Shown one piece after another: positions 43,708 through 52,133 of a stretch of 64,000 nt of DNA (positions within the stretch are counted from its first letter, which is position 1; each line of letters begins with the position of its first letter). This DNA comes from an uncultured Lachnospiraceae bacterium. Its GTDB lineage: Bacteria; Bacillota; Clostridia; Lachnospirales; Lachnospiraceae. The notes beneath the pieces are model-generated. The model was given only the letters and a program-made list of their open reading frames with translations, was not told the origin of the DNA and ran no database searches. Both the position numbers and the translations under genes were made by a program. Location: assembly GCA_902781505.1 (NCBI GenBank), contig CACZJL010000002.1, forward strand, positions 151,138-215,137, given 5' to 3'.

Positions 43708-43724
43708 TCGTTTTCTAAAAAAAT

Positions 43725-43740
43725 ACACTATATCTAGTAT
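43725..43740. promoter_or_regulatory. NrdR box 2
   Basis: ACACTATATCTAGTAT. The pair lies 40-90 bp upstream of a -10-like TATAAT at 43779-43784. NrdR should repress nrdD when dATP is plentiful. Confidence 0.86.
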
Positions 43741-43847
43741 TGAATAATAAATCAGTAGAAGTAAAAATGATGAGTCCTTATAATAGGTTCAGTGAGTTGT
43801 TGTGAACAACATAATATACTTTGTAAATTTGGAAGGATGGTATATCC

Positions 43848-46100
43848 ATGTACGACGAGTTACTTGATGGAAACCTGGAGATTGAAAGACCACAGGTTTA
43901 TGTTATGAAGCGTTCCGGTGAACGTGTTCCGTTTGATGTAAAAAAGATTGTTGCCGCTATTGAAAAGGCAAATGACGAGGAAGGTATTCCTTCTGAGAGA
44001 TTAACAGAAGAGTGCATTCATGGAATTGCAGAAGGTGTCATGAAGGATGCCGGTAATGCAGGCAGAGACTTATCCGTAGAAGAAATTCAGGATAAGGTTG
44101 AAGATGCATTAATGGGTTCTGGTAAGCATAAGGTTGCCAGGCTTTACATCACATATCGCTATAAGCACAATGAGATGCGTAAGATGAGCGATATCGACCA
44201 GAAGATTTCCGGTGTTGTAGAGCGTGCAAATGAAGAAGTTAAGCAGGAGAATTCCAATAAGAATCCGACTGTTCTTTCTGTTCAGCGTGATTATATGGCC
44301 GGTGAGTGGAGCCGCTACTACACAAACCGTTATCTTCTTCCGGAAGAAATCACACGTGCACATAAGGAAGGAATCATTCACTTCCACGATGCAGATTACT
44401 TTGCCCAGCATATGCACAACTGTGATCTGGTTAATCTTGATGATATGCTTCAGAATGGCACCAGCATTTCCGGCACGCATATTGATAAGCCACACAGCTT
44501 TAATACTGCATGTACTGTTGCTTCTCAGATTGTTGCTCAGGTTGCATCCAGCCAGTACGGCGGTCAGACAATTACAATGAGCCATCTTGCTCCATTCGTT
44601 GATATCAGCCGTAAGAAGATTGCTGCAAGACTTCATGAGGAATTTGAGCAGGTTGGAATCAATGTTCCTGAGGATAAGTTTAGGGAAATCGTTGAGAAGG
44701 AAGTTCGTAAGGAAGTGGAATCTGGTTGTCAGACAATCCAGTACCAGCTCATCACACTGCAGTCTACAAACGGACAGGCTCCGTTTGTAACAGTATTCTT
44801 ATATCTGCATGAAGTTCCGGAAGGGCAGACAAGAGATGACCTTGCCTTAATTATTGAGGTTATGTTAAGACAGAGAATGCTTGGTGTTAAGGACCGCAAG
44901 GGCACTTATATCACACCTGCGTTCCCTAAGCTTATCTATGTTCTTCAGGAAGATAATATTACAGAAGATGCACCGTACTTCTATCTGACAAAGCTTGCTG
45001 CCGAATGTACGGCTAAGCGCCTTGTACCTGATTATATTTCTGAGAAGAAGGCATTAGAGTTAAAGGGAGACTGCTTCCCGTGCATGGGATGCCGTTCTTT
45101 CCTGACTCCTGACCGTTTCACAGATGCCGGAATTGGCAACGTAGCAGGTGCCATGAATTTCGTTCCCGGTAAGCATAAGTATTATGGCCGTTTCAACCAG
45201 GGCGTTGTCACAATCAACCTCGTTGATGTGGCATGTTCTTCAGGCAGAGATGAGGAAAAGTTCTGGGATTTGATGCGGAGCCGTCTGGAGCTGTGTCATG
45301 ATGCACTTCGTCTTCGTCATGAGAGACTTCTTGGAACACCATCTGATGTTGCACCAATCCTCTGGCAGGATGGCGCTTTAGCAAGACTGAAGCCGGGTGA
45401 AACAATCGATAAGCTTTTATATGACGGATATTCTACACTTTCTCTTGGCTATGCCGGCCTTGCAGAGTGTGTTTACTACATGAAGGGCCTTTCTCATACA
45501 AGCGAAGAAGGCAAGGAATTCGGCATGAAGGTTATGCAGATGTTAAATGATTTCTGCAAGAAGTGGAAGGAGGATGAAAACATCGACTATTCTGTATACG
45601 GAACACCACTTGAAAGCACAACCTATAAGTTTGCAAAGTGCCTTCAGAAGAGATTTGGCAAGATTCCAGGTGTAACAGATAAGAACTACATCACAAACAG
45701 CTATCATATTCATGTTACGGAAAATATTGATGCCTTCAGCAAACTTACGAAGGAAGCTGCGTTCCAGGAGCTCAGCCCTGGCGGTGCTATTTCTTATGTA
45801 GAAGTTCCAAACATGCAGCAGAACATTCCTGCAGTTATTGCAGTGATGCAGCATATTTACAATACGATTCTGTATGCGGAGTTAAATACAAAGAGTGATC
45901 TTTGCGATGTCTGCCGCTATACAGGTGAAATCAAGATTGTAAAGGACGACACAGGAAAGCTTGTTTGGGAGTGCCCAAACTGTGGTAATCGTGATCAGTC
46001 CAAGATGCATGTTGCACGTCGTACCTGCGGATATATCGGAACGCAGTTCTGGAACCAGGGAAGGACAGCAGAAATTGCAGACCGTGTGTTACATCTGTAA
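43848..46100 (+). CDS. nrdD: Anaerobic ribonucleoside-triphosphate reductase NrdD
   Basis: Class III ribonucleotide reductase, the oxygen-sensitive enzyme that makes dNTPs. The 750-residue protein begins with an ATP-cone (VMKRSGERVPFDVKKIVAAIEKAN split here: KRSGERVPFDVKKIV), has the catalytic barrel, a C-terminal zinc site (CDVCRYTG ... CPNCG) and the glycyl-radical loop C727-G728-Y729-I-G, with G728 as the expected radical site. The start at 43848 follows GGAAGGATGG. Two NrdR boxes lie upstream. Its activase nrdG is not adjacent but lies at 14617-15150. Confidence 0.97.
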   Translation: MYDELLDGNLEIERPQVYVMKRSGERVPFDVKKIVAAIEKANDEEGIPSERLTEECIHGIAEGVMKDAGNAGRDLSVEEIQDKVEDALMGSGKHKVARLYITYRYKHNEMRKMSDIDQKISGVVERANEEVKQENSNKNPTVLSVQRDYMAGEWSRYYTNRYLLPEEITRAHKEGIIHFHDADYFAQHMHNCDLVNLDDMLQNGTSISGTHIDKPHSFNTACTVASQIVAQVASSQYGGQTITMSHLAPFVDISRKKIAARLHEEFEQVGINVPEDKFREIVEKEVRKEVESGCQTIQYQLITLQSTNGQAPFVTVFLYLHEVPEGQTRDDLALIIEVMLRQRMLGVKDRKGTYITPAFPKLIYVLQEDNITEDAPYFYLTKLAAECTAKRLVPDYISEKKALELKGDCFPCMGCRSFLTPDRFTDAGIGNVAGAMNFVPGKHKYYGRFNQGVVTINLVDVACSSGRDEEKFWDLMRSRLELCHDALRLRHERLLGTPSDVAPILWQDGALARLKPGETIDKLLYDGYSTLSLGYAGLAECVYYMKGLSHTSEEGKEFGMKVMQMLNDFCKKWKEDENIDYSVYGTPLESTTYKFAKCLQKRFGKIPGVTDKNYITNSYHIHVTENIDAFSKLTKEAAFQELSPGGAISYVEVPNMQQNIPAVIAVMQHIYNTILYAELNTKSDLCDVCRYTGEIKIVKDDTGKLVWECPNCGNRDQSKMHVARRTCGYIGTQFWNQGRTAEIADRVLHL

Positions 46101-46312
46101 TAAAGGACTGTAAGCTGAAACTGAAATTATCGAAAATCTGATTCTCAGGTTCTTTTAACAATTGAACAGAATAAAATAAGTTTTGGAAACTGACAGTGAC
46201 TTAAACGTTTAAGAATCGACAAAGGGAGTATGGTTAAAATGGCCATGCTCTCTTTGTTTTTGTGTATGTTCATGTACATCTTGACTAATGTTCTGAGAGA
46301 AAAAAGGGATAC
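46101..46312. other. Intergenic region after nrdD
   Basis: The 341-bp gap before the pectinesterase holds a perfect palindrome CTTAAACGTTTAAG (46200-46213), the nrdD terminator (46219-46262) and an operator-like site (46313-46326). I see no gene in it. Confidence 0.5.
46219..46262 (+). terminator. Terminator after nrdD
   Basis: ACAAAGGGAGTATGG pairs with CCATGCTCTCTTTGT (one mismatch), followed by TTTTTG. Confidence 0.88.
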
Positions 46313-46326
46313 TGTAACGACTTACA
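46313..46326. promoter_or_regulatory. Operator-like TGTAACGACTTACA before the pectinesterase
   Basis: Differs at one position from the TGTAAG-N2-CTTACA palindrome found before the double pectate lyase. It lies 116 bp before the pectinesterase start, just upstream of a weak promoter (TTGCAT 46334-46339, TGTAAT 46357-46362). Confidence 0.55.
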
Positions 46327-46441
46327 TAAAATATTGCATAAAAAATATTAAAAATCTGTAATTTGATTGTGGAATGTGTCAAAAGAATGTGGTAAAGTAT
46401 TTGCATGGGAATTGTAATAAAACCAAAGGAGGGTTTCAACC

Positions 46442-49400
46442 ATGATTCTTAGCAAAAAGCTAAAAAGAAAAGCCACATCCGTTGTGATGTGTCTGATGAT
46501 GGTTACTGGTTTAATGCCATTAGGGGTAACCAATGTTAAGGCTGCTGCAGCAGAAGTGAATATTGCTTCCGGTAACGTTGAGGCGGGCGGCACAATTGCA
46601 AGTGCAGGAAAAGCTACATTTAAGGCTTTACAGGCACTTACAAGATCCGATAAAAGTGCTGTATCTGTTGGCGATTATGATTATACATACACATTAAAGT
46701 CCAATGGTGCTAATAACGCCAAGGTAGATGGTGCAACAGGACGAGCATTCGGTGTTGTTACAACAGAAGCAGATGCAGAGGTTGCAATCGTAACGTTCAT
46801 GGGCGCAGGTAAGAAGGGCTACGTTATTGAGAGCGAAACAGAATTACCTGTAACAGCTGATAAGAGCGCTCCAGTTGCTTTTACTGGTGAAAATGCAGTT
46901 GCAACTTTAGCTGAGGGCAGCACAAGAACAGAGTTTACTGCAAAGGCAGGAAACTACTACTATCTTATTGGCGTAGGTACAAACCTTGAAGTTTATGACT
47001 TTGAGTATGTAAGAGAAAAGGTTAAGGCTGGTAACGCAGAAGACTTTACATTCATCATGGACAACGAAGCGGTTGATGGCATTGTTGCTACAGGTGAGAG
47101 AAAGTATGGCGACAGCTCACTGATTCTTGGCGGTCAGACTGTTAATGGTTCAATCACACAGTACACAGTGAAGTCCGGTCAGTCTTCTGAAATTGATGGT
47201 GTAAGCCATAATGCTTATACATCAGGTAAGAGACATGCAGATGCAAACAACATTCCAACACTTCCAGGCGAAGGAGATGGCTGCCTTGCAGTCTTCACTC
47301 CGGCTGCAGAAGGTATGATGACGGTTTACTTCAGCACAACATCTTTCATCAGAATTCATGATTTCAATACAGACGGCACAAAGAACGGCTATACAGATTC
47401 AGAAATCGGACTGACTCAGTATTCATTTGCCGTTGAACCTGGACATTCCTATGTAATGTCTACAACAGGTAAGACAAACAACATGTTCTACGCCGGTTAC
47501 AAGTACATTGTAAACAACGAAGTAAATGTAAATATTAATGTAACTAATGTTGATGCTTCTACAACAGACAGCCTTGTGATTTCTGCAGTAGATGCTCAGC
47601 TCGGTGGTAAGGCTTATTCCTTACATGAAGGAACAAACACAGTTAAGTTATTAAAGGGACATACTTACAAGGTATCTTCTAATGACGGTGGTGTTAAGCC
47701 ACTCGTTGGTGATTCTGATTCCTTCACAGTTTCAGATGATGCCGTTGAAGTTACATTAAACAATGTTCCTGATGTAACACTTTCCGGTTCTATCGTCGGA
47801 ATGGATGATGTTTCAAAGTTAACATCTCTTACATTCACAAACATGGTAAGTGGCGTATCCTTTGATGCAACTGTATCTGGTTCTTCTTATGAAGTAAGCG
47901 TAAAGCCAGGTGAATACAATGCAGCTGTTGTTACAACAGATGGCGGCGTAACATATGACAGAGCTTCTGTTCAGGCCGGCGAAGAGAACAAGGATGATGT
48001 ATATGTAGAATATGCAGATCCGGCTTCCAAGAGAGATATCGGTTATGCTGATATTCCAAACCTCAACTGCACAGGAAATGTAGCAGTAGAGACAGGTAAG
48101 ACACATACAGTAGCAAAACAGGATTCTACAATCACAATCCCTGTAAGTGGCCAGGCAAGAGTTATTGTTAAGGCTTACTATGCAGCAGGCTTCACAATTA
48201 ACGGCGAAGAGTTCACATGTGCTTCCGGCACAACATCTACAGTTGATTCTTATGAGAAGGTTGTTGATGGTGATGCAGTGATCACATTTACCGCTCCAAG
48301 CTCTTACTTAACAGGTATTTCTGTAATCCCAATGCATGAGTTCAAGAGCGAACTCAATGTTCCTGGAGATTATGACACATTAAATGAGGCTTCTGATGCA
48401 ATTCTTGGTATGACAGACAGACCGGAAGGCGAAGCTGGACGTGTAACAATTAACCTCAACAAGGATCTTGAAGAGCAGACAGTAATGGCAGCTCCTTATG
48501 TAACACTTAAGGGTAACGGCCATACAATTCAGTGGTACTACGGTGTAGGTACAAAGTACTATTCTGTAGATTCTGCAACAGGTCTTTTCAACAAGACTCT
48601 TTACATGGACAAGTATTCAAGTGCTGAAGGTAACGGAAACCTCTGGGGCGGTGTATTCATCGTAAGAGGAAGCAACTTCATCGCTGAAGATACAACGTTT
48701 AAGAACACATATAACTACGAAGTAACAGAAACAGAGAAGACTGACATTGCAGGTTCTCTCTTAAATGGCGTTGACAGATTAGCTGAAGGCGCTGATGCAG
48801 CAGCTTACAAGTTCAAGGAAAGATCTAACGCTTTCTATATTGATGCTGACAACATTGAGGTTTACAACTGTAAGATCCTTTCTTCTCAGGATACACTTGG
48901 AAGAAATGGTTCTACAAACTACAACTTCCACACATACTTCAAGGATTGCGTAATCGGCGGTAACGTTGACTACATCTGCGGTGAATTCTCAGCAGTATTT
49001 GATAACTGTGAATTACAGTGGAAGACATACTCTAACAGTGATGCTAAGAATACAGGTATTGGCTACATCACAGCAGCTAAGACAAGCCCATATGTATTCA
49101 GAAACTGCACAGTAACAACAGACGGACAGGAAGGTTCTGCAACAGTTCTTGGTAAGTTAGGAAGAACATGGGGCGCAGGCTCTAACGCATCCTTCATCGA
49201 TGTTGAAACAAATGGTCTCATCGACGGCGATGGCTGGGGTGAAATGAGCAGTGGGGAAAAGGCGTCCGCAATCTTCAATGAGTACAACCTTACAAGCAAC
49301 GGAGAAGCATTCTCCACAACAGGTGCAACTTCTACAACAGAAGATGCAGTAGCTAACTACATTGATACAGATACACAGACTGCAGTTGACACAGTCCTTG

Positions 49401-50005
49401 GTGGATGGACACCAGTTCATTACCCAGCTGCTGAACCTGAAACAGTTGAGTACACAATTATCGAAGGTGCTGAACAGACCGTTAAGGAAGGCAACGATGT
49501 AACAGTAAGATCCGATGCTCCATATGCCAAGTTCGTTAAGGTTCTTGTTGATGGTGAGGAAGTAGCAGCAGAAAATTATGCTGTATCTGAAGGTTCTACA
49601 ATCATTGATCTTAAGGCAGCTTATGTTGATACTTTAGCAGCCGGTAAGCATACACTGACTGTTGTTTCTGAGGATGGTGAAGCTTCTACAACATTCACTG
49701 TTGTTAAGAATGATCCGGCTCCAACTCCATCAGAAGATCCGACACCTACTCCAGGTGAAGATCCGGCACCAGTTCCAGCTGAGGAAGATCCAACACCAGA
49801 TCCAGCTGAAGAGCAGCCGGCAGAGACTTCTTCAACAGAAGAGACAGAAGAAAAGCCATCTGAAACACCTGTAACAGGTGAGAACGATGCAAAGGCAGAA
49901 GCTCCTGCAACTGGCGTCTCAAGCCATACAGCACTTTACCTTCTTCTCCTTGCAGGTGCAGCAGCAGTTCTTGCAGGATTAAAAAAGAAGTTCACTGAAC
50001 AGTAA
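46442..50005 (+). CDS. Cell-wall-anchored pectinesterase (CE8) with N-terminal accessory domains
   Basis: An 1187-residue secreted enzyme that removes methyl esters from pectin, which lets the pectate lyases act. It has a signal peptide (cleavage near VKA-A), about 600 residues of beta-rich accessory domains, a CE8 beta-helix (about 637-990), a Pro/Thr/Glu-rich stretch and a C-terminal anchor (APATG, hydrophobic helix, GLKKKFTEQ). The CE8 site is intact: QDTLG with D817, GGNVDYICG with D843 and LGRTWG with R908; Thr909 replaces the more usual Pro of LGRPW. The start at 46442 follows AAAGGAGGG. It carries the same PATG-type anchor as the PL1-PL9 lyase, so both probably sit on the cell wall. 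Confidence 0.92.
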   Translation: MILSKKLKRKATSVVMCLMMVTGLMPLGVTNVKAAAAEVNIASGNVEAGGTIASAGKATFKALQALTRSDKSAVSVGDYDYTYTLKSNGANNAKVDGATGRAFGVVTTEADAEVAIVTFMGAGKKGYVIESETELPVTADKSAPVAFTGENAVATLAEGSTRTEFTAKAGNYYYLIGVGTNLEVYDFEYVREKVKAGNAEDFTFIMDNEAVDGIVATGERKYGDSSLILGGQTVNGSITQYTVKSGQSSEIDGVSHNAYTSGKRHADANNIPTLPGEGDGCLAVFTPAAEGMMTVYFSTTSFIRIHDFNTDGTKNGYTDSEIGLTQYSFAVEPGHSYVMSTTGKTNNMFYAGYKYIVNNEVNVNINVTNVDASTTDSLVISAVDAQLGGKAYSLHEGTNTVKLLKGHTYKVSSNDGGVKPLVGDSDSFTVSDDAVEVTLNNVPDVTLSGSIVGMDDVSKLTSLTFTNMVSGVSFDATVSGSSYEVSVKPGEYNAAVVTTDGGVTYDRASVQAGEENKDDVYVEYADPASKRDIGYADIPNLNCTGNVAVETGKTHTVAKQDSTITIPVSGQARVIVKAYYAAGFTINGEEFTCASGTTSTVDSYEKVVDGDAVITFTAPSSYLTGISVIPMHEFKSELNVPGDYDTLNEASDAILGMTDRPEGEAGRVTINLNKDLEEQTVMAAPYVTLKGNGHTIQWYYGVGTKYYSVDSATGLFNKTLYMDKYSSAEGNGNLWGGVFIVRGSNFIAEDTTFKNTYNYEVTETEKTDIAGSLLNGVDRLAEGADAAAYKFKERSNAFYIDADNIEVYNCKILSSQDTLGRNGSTNYNFHTYFKDCVIGGNVDYICGEFSAVFDNCELQWKTYSNSDAKNTGIGYITAAKTSPYVFRNCTVTTDGQEGSATVLGKLGRTWGAGSNASFIDVETNGLIDGDGWGEMSSGEKASAIFNEYNLTSNGEAFSTTGATSTTEDAVANYIDTDTQTAVDTVLGGWTPVHYPAAEPETVEYTIIEGAEQTVKEGNDVTVRSDAPYAKFVKVLVDGEEVAAENYAVSEGSTIIDLKAAYVDTLAAGKHTLTVVSEDGEASTTFTVVKNDPAPTPSEDPTPTPGEDPAPVPAEEDPTPDPAEEQPAETSSTEETEEKPSETPVTGENDAKAEAPATGVSSHTALYLLLLAGAAAVLAGLKKKFTEQ

Positions 50006-50032
50006 TACCAGACTCCTTTGGATTAGATAGTG

Positions 50033-50073
50033 AAAAAAAACGTCCTTTAAGATTTTCTTAAAGGGCGTTTTTT
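50033..50073 (+). terminator. Terminator after the pectinesterase
   Basis: AACGTCCTTTAAGA pairs with CTTAAAGGGCGTT, followed by TTTTT. Confidence 0.9.
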
Positions 50074-50145
50074 ATGTACAGTGAGTTGTTGCTGACGTAT
50101 AATAAGAAGAATGAACGCAGGCATCAGCCTGAGGAGGAAAAAACG

Positions 50146-50565
50146 ATGTTAAGAGATTATTTGCCAAAGTATTATTTTGAAGGAAATTATAACTGCGCGG
50201 AGACGATTGTGCGCGCAGGTAATGATTATTACAATCTTGGACTGCATGACAGGGATATGATTATGGTCGGTGGTTTCGGTGCCGGCTGTCAGTGTGGAAA
50301 TACCTGTGGCGCAGTGCTTGGCGCAATTTCTGTATTGTCCATGAAGTATATTGAAGCGAAGGCGCATGAGAGCGAGGATATCAGACCGGTGACATTAAAG
50401 CTGATGAAGAAGTTTAATGAACGCTATGGCTCTGTTCTCTGCAAGGATATTAAGCCACAGTCCTTTAAGGCGGAGTACAGATGTCAGAAGACAATTGAGA
50501 CTGCCTGTGATGTGCTTGAGGAAGTGATTGCAGAATATGATGCACAAAAGGCTGGCCAGAATTAA
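50146..50565 (+). CDS. C_GCAxxG_C_C family protein
   Basis: A 139-residue protein of the C_GCAxxG_C_C family, with the signature GGFGAGCQCGNTCGAVLGA and further Cys residues near YNCAE and KAEYRCQKT. Members are thought to be redox-related and often lie next to oxidoreductases; the function is not established. The start is ATG at 50146 after GAGGAGG, although the frame is open from 50074. It stands alone between the pectinesterase terminator and the SGNH gene promoter. Confidence 0.85.
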   Translation: MLRDYLPKYYFEGNYNCAETIVRAGNDYYNLGLHDRDMIMVGGFGAGCQCGNTCGAVLGAISVLSMKYIEAKAHESEDIRPVTLKLMKKFNERYGSVLCKDIKPQSFKAEYRCQKTIETACDVLEEVIAEYDAQKAGQN

Positions 50566-50603
50566 GCCTGGCTGTTATGGTCGGGTTATATTTTGTCTTC
50601 AAA

Positions 50604-50617
50604 TGTAAACACTTTTA
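50604..50617. promoter_or_regulatory. Operator-like TGTAAACACTTTTA before the SGNH gene
   Basis: A half-preserved copy of the TGTAAG-N2-CTTACA pattern, sharing GTAAACACTTT with the second site of the double pectate lyase. A -10 TATAAT follows at 50642-50647. Confidence 0.45.
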
Positions 50618-50715
50618 TAAACATTTATTAAAAACTAGTGATATAATGATTTTAAAGAAACTTTTGAAGTTGAATTGGTTTAGGCTGGGACAGATAAAGA
50701 ATCGGAGTGATTAAG

Positions 50716-51906
50716 ATGAAAAGACAGGTGATTAAAGGGATTGTGATTTGTGTCGTGCTTGTCGTAATTATCGCAGTAATCGGAGGCGTTACTGTAAGGG
50801 CTCATAAGATTCGTGAAGAGGCAAGAGCGGAGGCTGAAAGAGAAGAGACTCTTCGAATTCAGAAGGAAAAACAGGAAGCGATGATTCAGAAGTATCTTCA
50901 GCTGGCGAAAGACCATGCGGACAGTGAATACGGAATTAATCTTCTTGAGACAGATGGTGAAGATCAGGAAGTCTTAGTTGATGAAGATAATCAGTCTGTT
51001 GAAGAATCGGAAGAGTCTGAGGAGAATGCTGCAAAAGATCAGGAAGAAATGAATACTGAAGAGGAGCTGGATTCAGAGGAACCGGAAGAAGACGCAGATT
51101 CAGAAGAAAACACAGATTCAGAAGAAGAGGAGTCTGAAGAAGAGCCTGAAGAAGAGCCTGAAGAAGAGCCTGAAAGCAACTCCGGGGCGGACGAAAATGC
51201 AGAACCTGAAGCAGATACAGAGCCAAAAGAAAATGCAGGACCGTGGACAGAAGAACCGACCCCACAGACAGGACAGAAGAATGATAAAAACGAAGTGGCA
51301 ATTAATTCCTGGGGCGATTCCATGACCGAAGGAATCAATGGACTCGGTGTTTCTTATCCTTTGGTTTTAGGTAATCTGACAGGACTTCCTTCTTACAATT
51401 TCGGTATTTCAGGAGAAGACAGTGTTCAGATCATGAACCGTTGCCTCGCTTATGGAAATCAGTCAGAAGACATTGTCATTATCGAAATGGGAGATAATGG
51501 CGGCTGGAGCGATATTGACGAACTGATTTCGCAGTATCGCACCATGATTCAATCCGCCGGTTCTGAAAAGTATATCATTGTAACTTCAACGGATGATCCA
51601 AATGACAGAGATCAGATCTGGGGCTATACAGATGAACCGATTGGTCTTAACAGTACCTGGTATGAAGAGGCTATCGGAAATGCATTTCCGGGTCATGTAC
51701 TTTTTGCCAGAAAATATCTGATTCAAAAAGGTCTTAAGATTAATAATATTGAGCCGGATGAGGCGGATTTAAAGCGCGCGGAATTCGGCTATATTTCAGA
51801 AAAGCTTCGAATTGTAGAATGGGATAATACGCATCTGAATGCAGCAGGCTATACGGCACAGGCGATGGGAATCTATGAGTTCGGAAAGTCGCTTGGTTAT
51901 TGGTAA
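50716..51906 (+). CDS. Membrane-anchored SGNH/GDSL hydrolase with an acidic spacer
   Basis: A 396-residue protein with one N-terminal membrane helix (about residues 6-26), a coiled stretch (REEARAEAEREE), a very acidic Glu/Ser/Pro spacer (about 85-185) and a C-terminal SGNH hydrolase domain. The catalytic blocks are SWGDSMTEG (Ser), a Gly block near NFGISGEDS, EMGDNGGW (Asn) and WDNTHLNAAGY (Asp and His). Such domains deacylate sugars, for example acetylated pectin or xylan. The neighbours and the operator-like site suggest pectin, but this is inference. ATG 50716 is chosen, 8 nt after GGAG, over the GTG at 50707. Confidence 0.8.
   Translation: MKRQVIKGIVICVVLVVIIAVIGGVTVRAHKIREEARAEAEREETLRIQKEKQEAMIQKYLQLAKDHADSEYGINLLETDGEDQEVLVDEDNQSVEESEESEENAAKDQEEMNTEEELDSEEPEEDADSEENTDSEEEESEEEPEEEPEEEPESNSGADENAEPEADTEPKENAGPWTEEPTPQTGQKNDKNEVAINSWGDSMTEGINGLGVSYPLVLGNLTGLPSYNFGISGEDSVQIMNRCLAYGNQSEDIVIIEMGDNGGWSDIDELISQYRTMIQSAGSEKYIIVTSTDDPNDRDQIWGYTDEPIGLNSTWYEEAIGNAFPGHVLFARKYLIQKGLKINNIEPDEADLKRAEFGYISEKLRIVEWDNTHLNAAGYTAQAMGIYEFGKSLGYW
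51140..51175 (+). repeat. 12-bp tandem repeat in the SGNH spacer
   Basis: Three in-frame copies of a 12-bp unit (GAAGAAGAGCCT) encode EEEP repeats. Confidence 0.7.
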
Positions 51907-51917
51907 ATCACATGAAT

Positions 51918-51956
51918 ACAGGCGGGCACATGTCTTTTCGGCACGTGCCTGTTTTT
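51918..51956 (+). terminator. Terminator after the SGNH gene
   Basis: ACAGGC/GCCTGT-type hairpin with an internal bulge, then GTTTTTAT. Confidence 0.65.
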
Positions 51957-52015
51957 ATGGACCGGTTGGGAGTGGCATTTGCCTTAAAAGAAAAAATTTT
52001 GATTATACATTCTTC

Positions 52016-52045
52016 TTGAAGAGGAAACCTCTTTCGTGATATAAT
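52016..52045 (+). promoter_or_regulatory. Promoter of the second KDG-kinase-like gene, with internal palindrome
   Basis: -35 TTGAAG (52016-52021) and a perfect -10 TATAAT (52040-52045), spacer 18 bp. The spacer contains AAGAGG-AAA-CCTCTT (52019-52033), an operator-like inverted repeat. Confidence 0.7.
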
Positions 52046-52133
52046 TCCGTCAGGTATGCAGAGTTTTATAAAAATATCTGTACACAACTAAATTCAAAAA
52101 CCGGCAAGTCCGGAAGATTTTATGGAGGTTGTA

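Noticed and set aside
46200..46213. CTTAAACGTTTAAG as the pectinesterase operator
   Set aside because: It is a perfect palindrome, but it lies before the nrdD terminator and far from the pectinesterase promoter, so I do not count it with the shared operator set.
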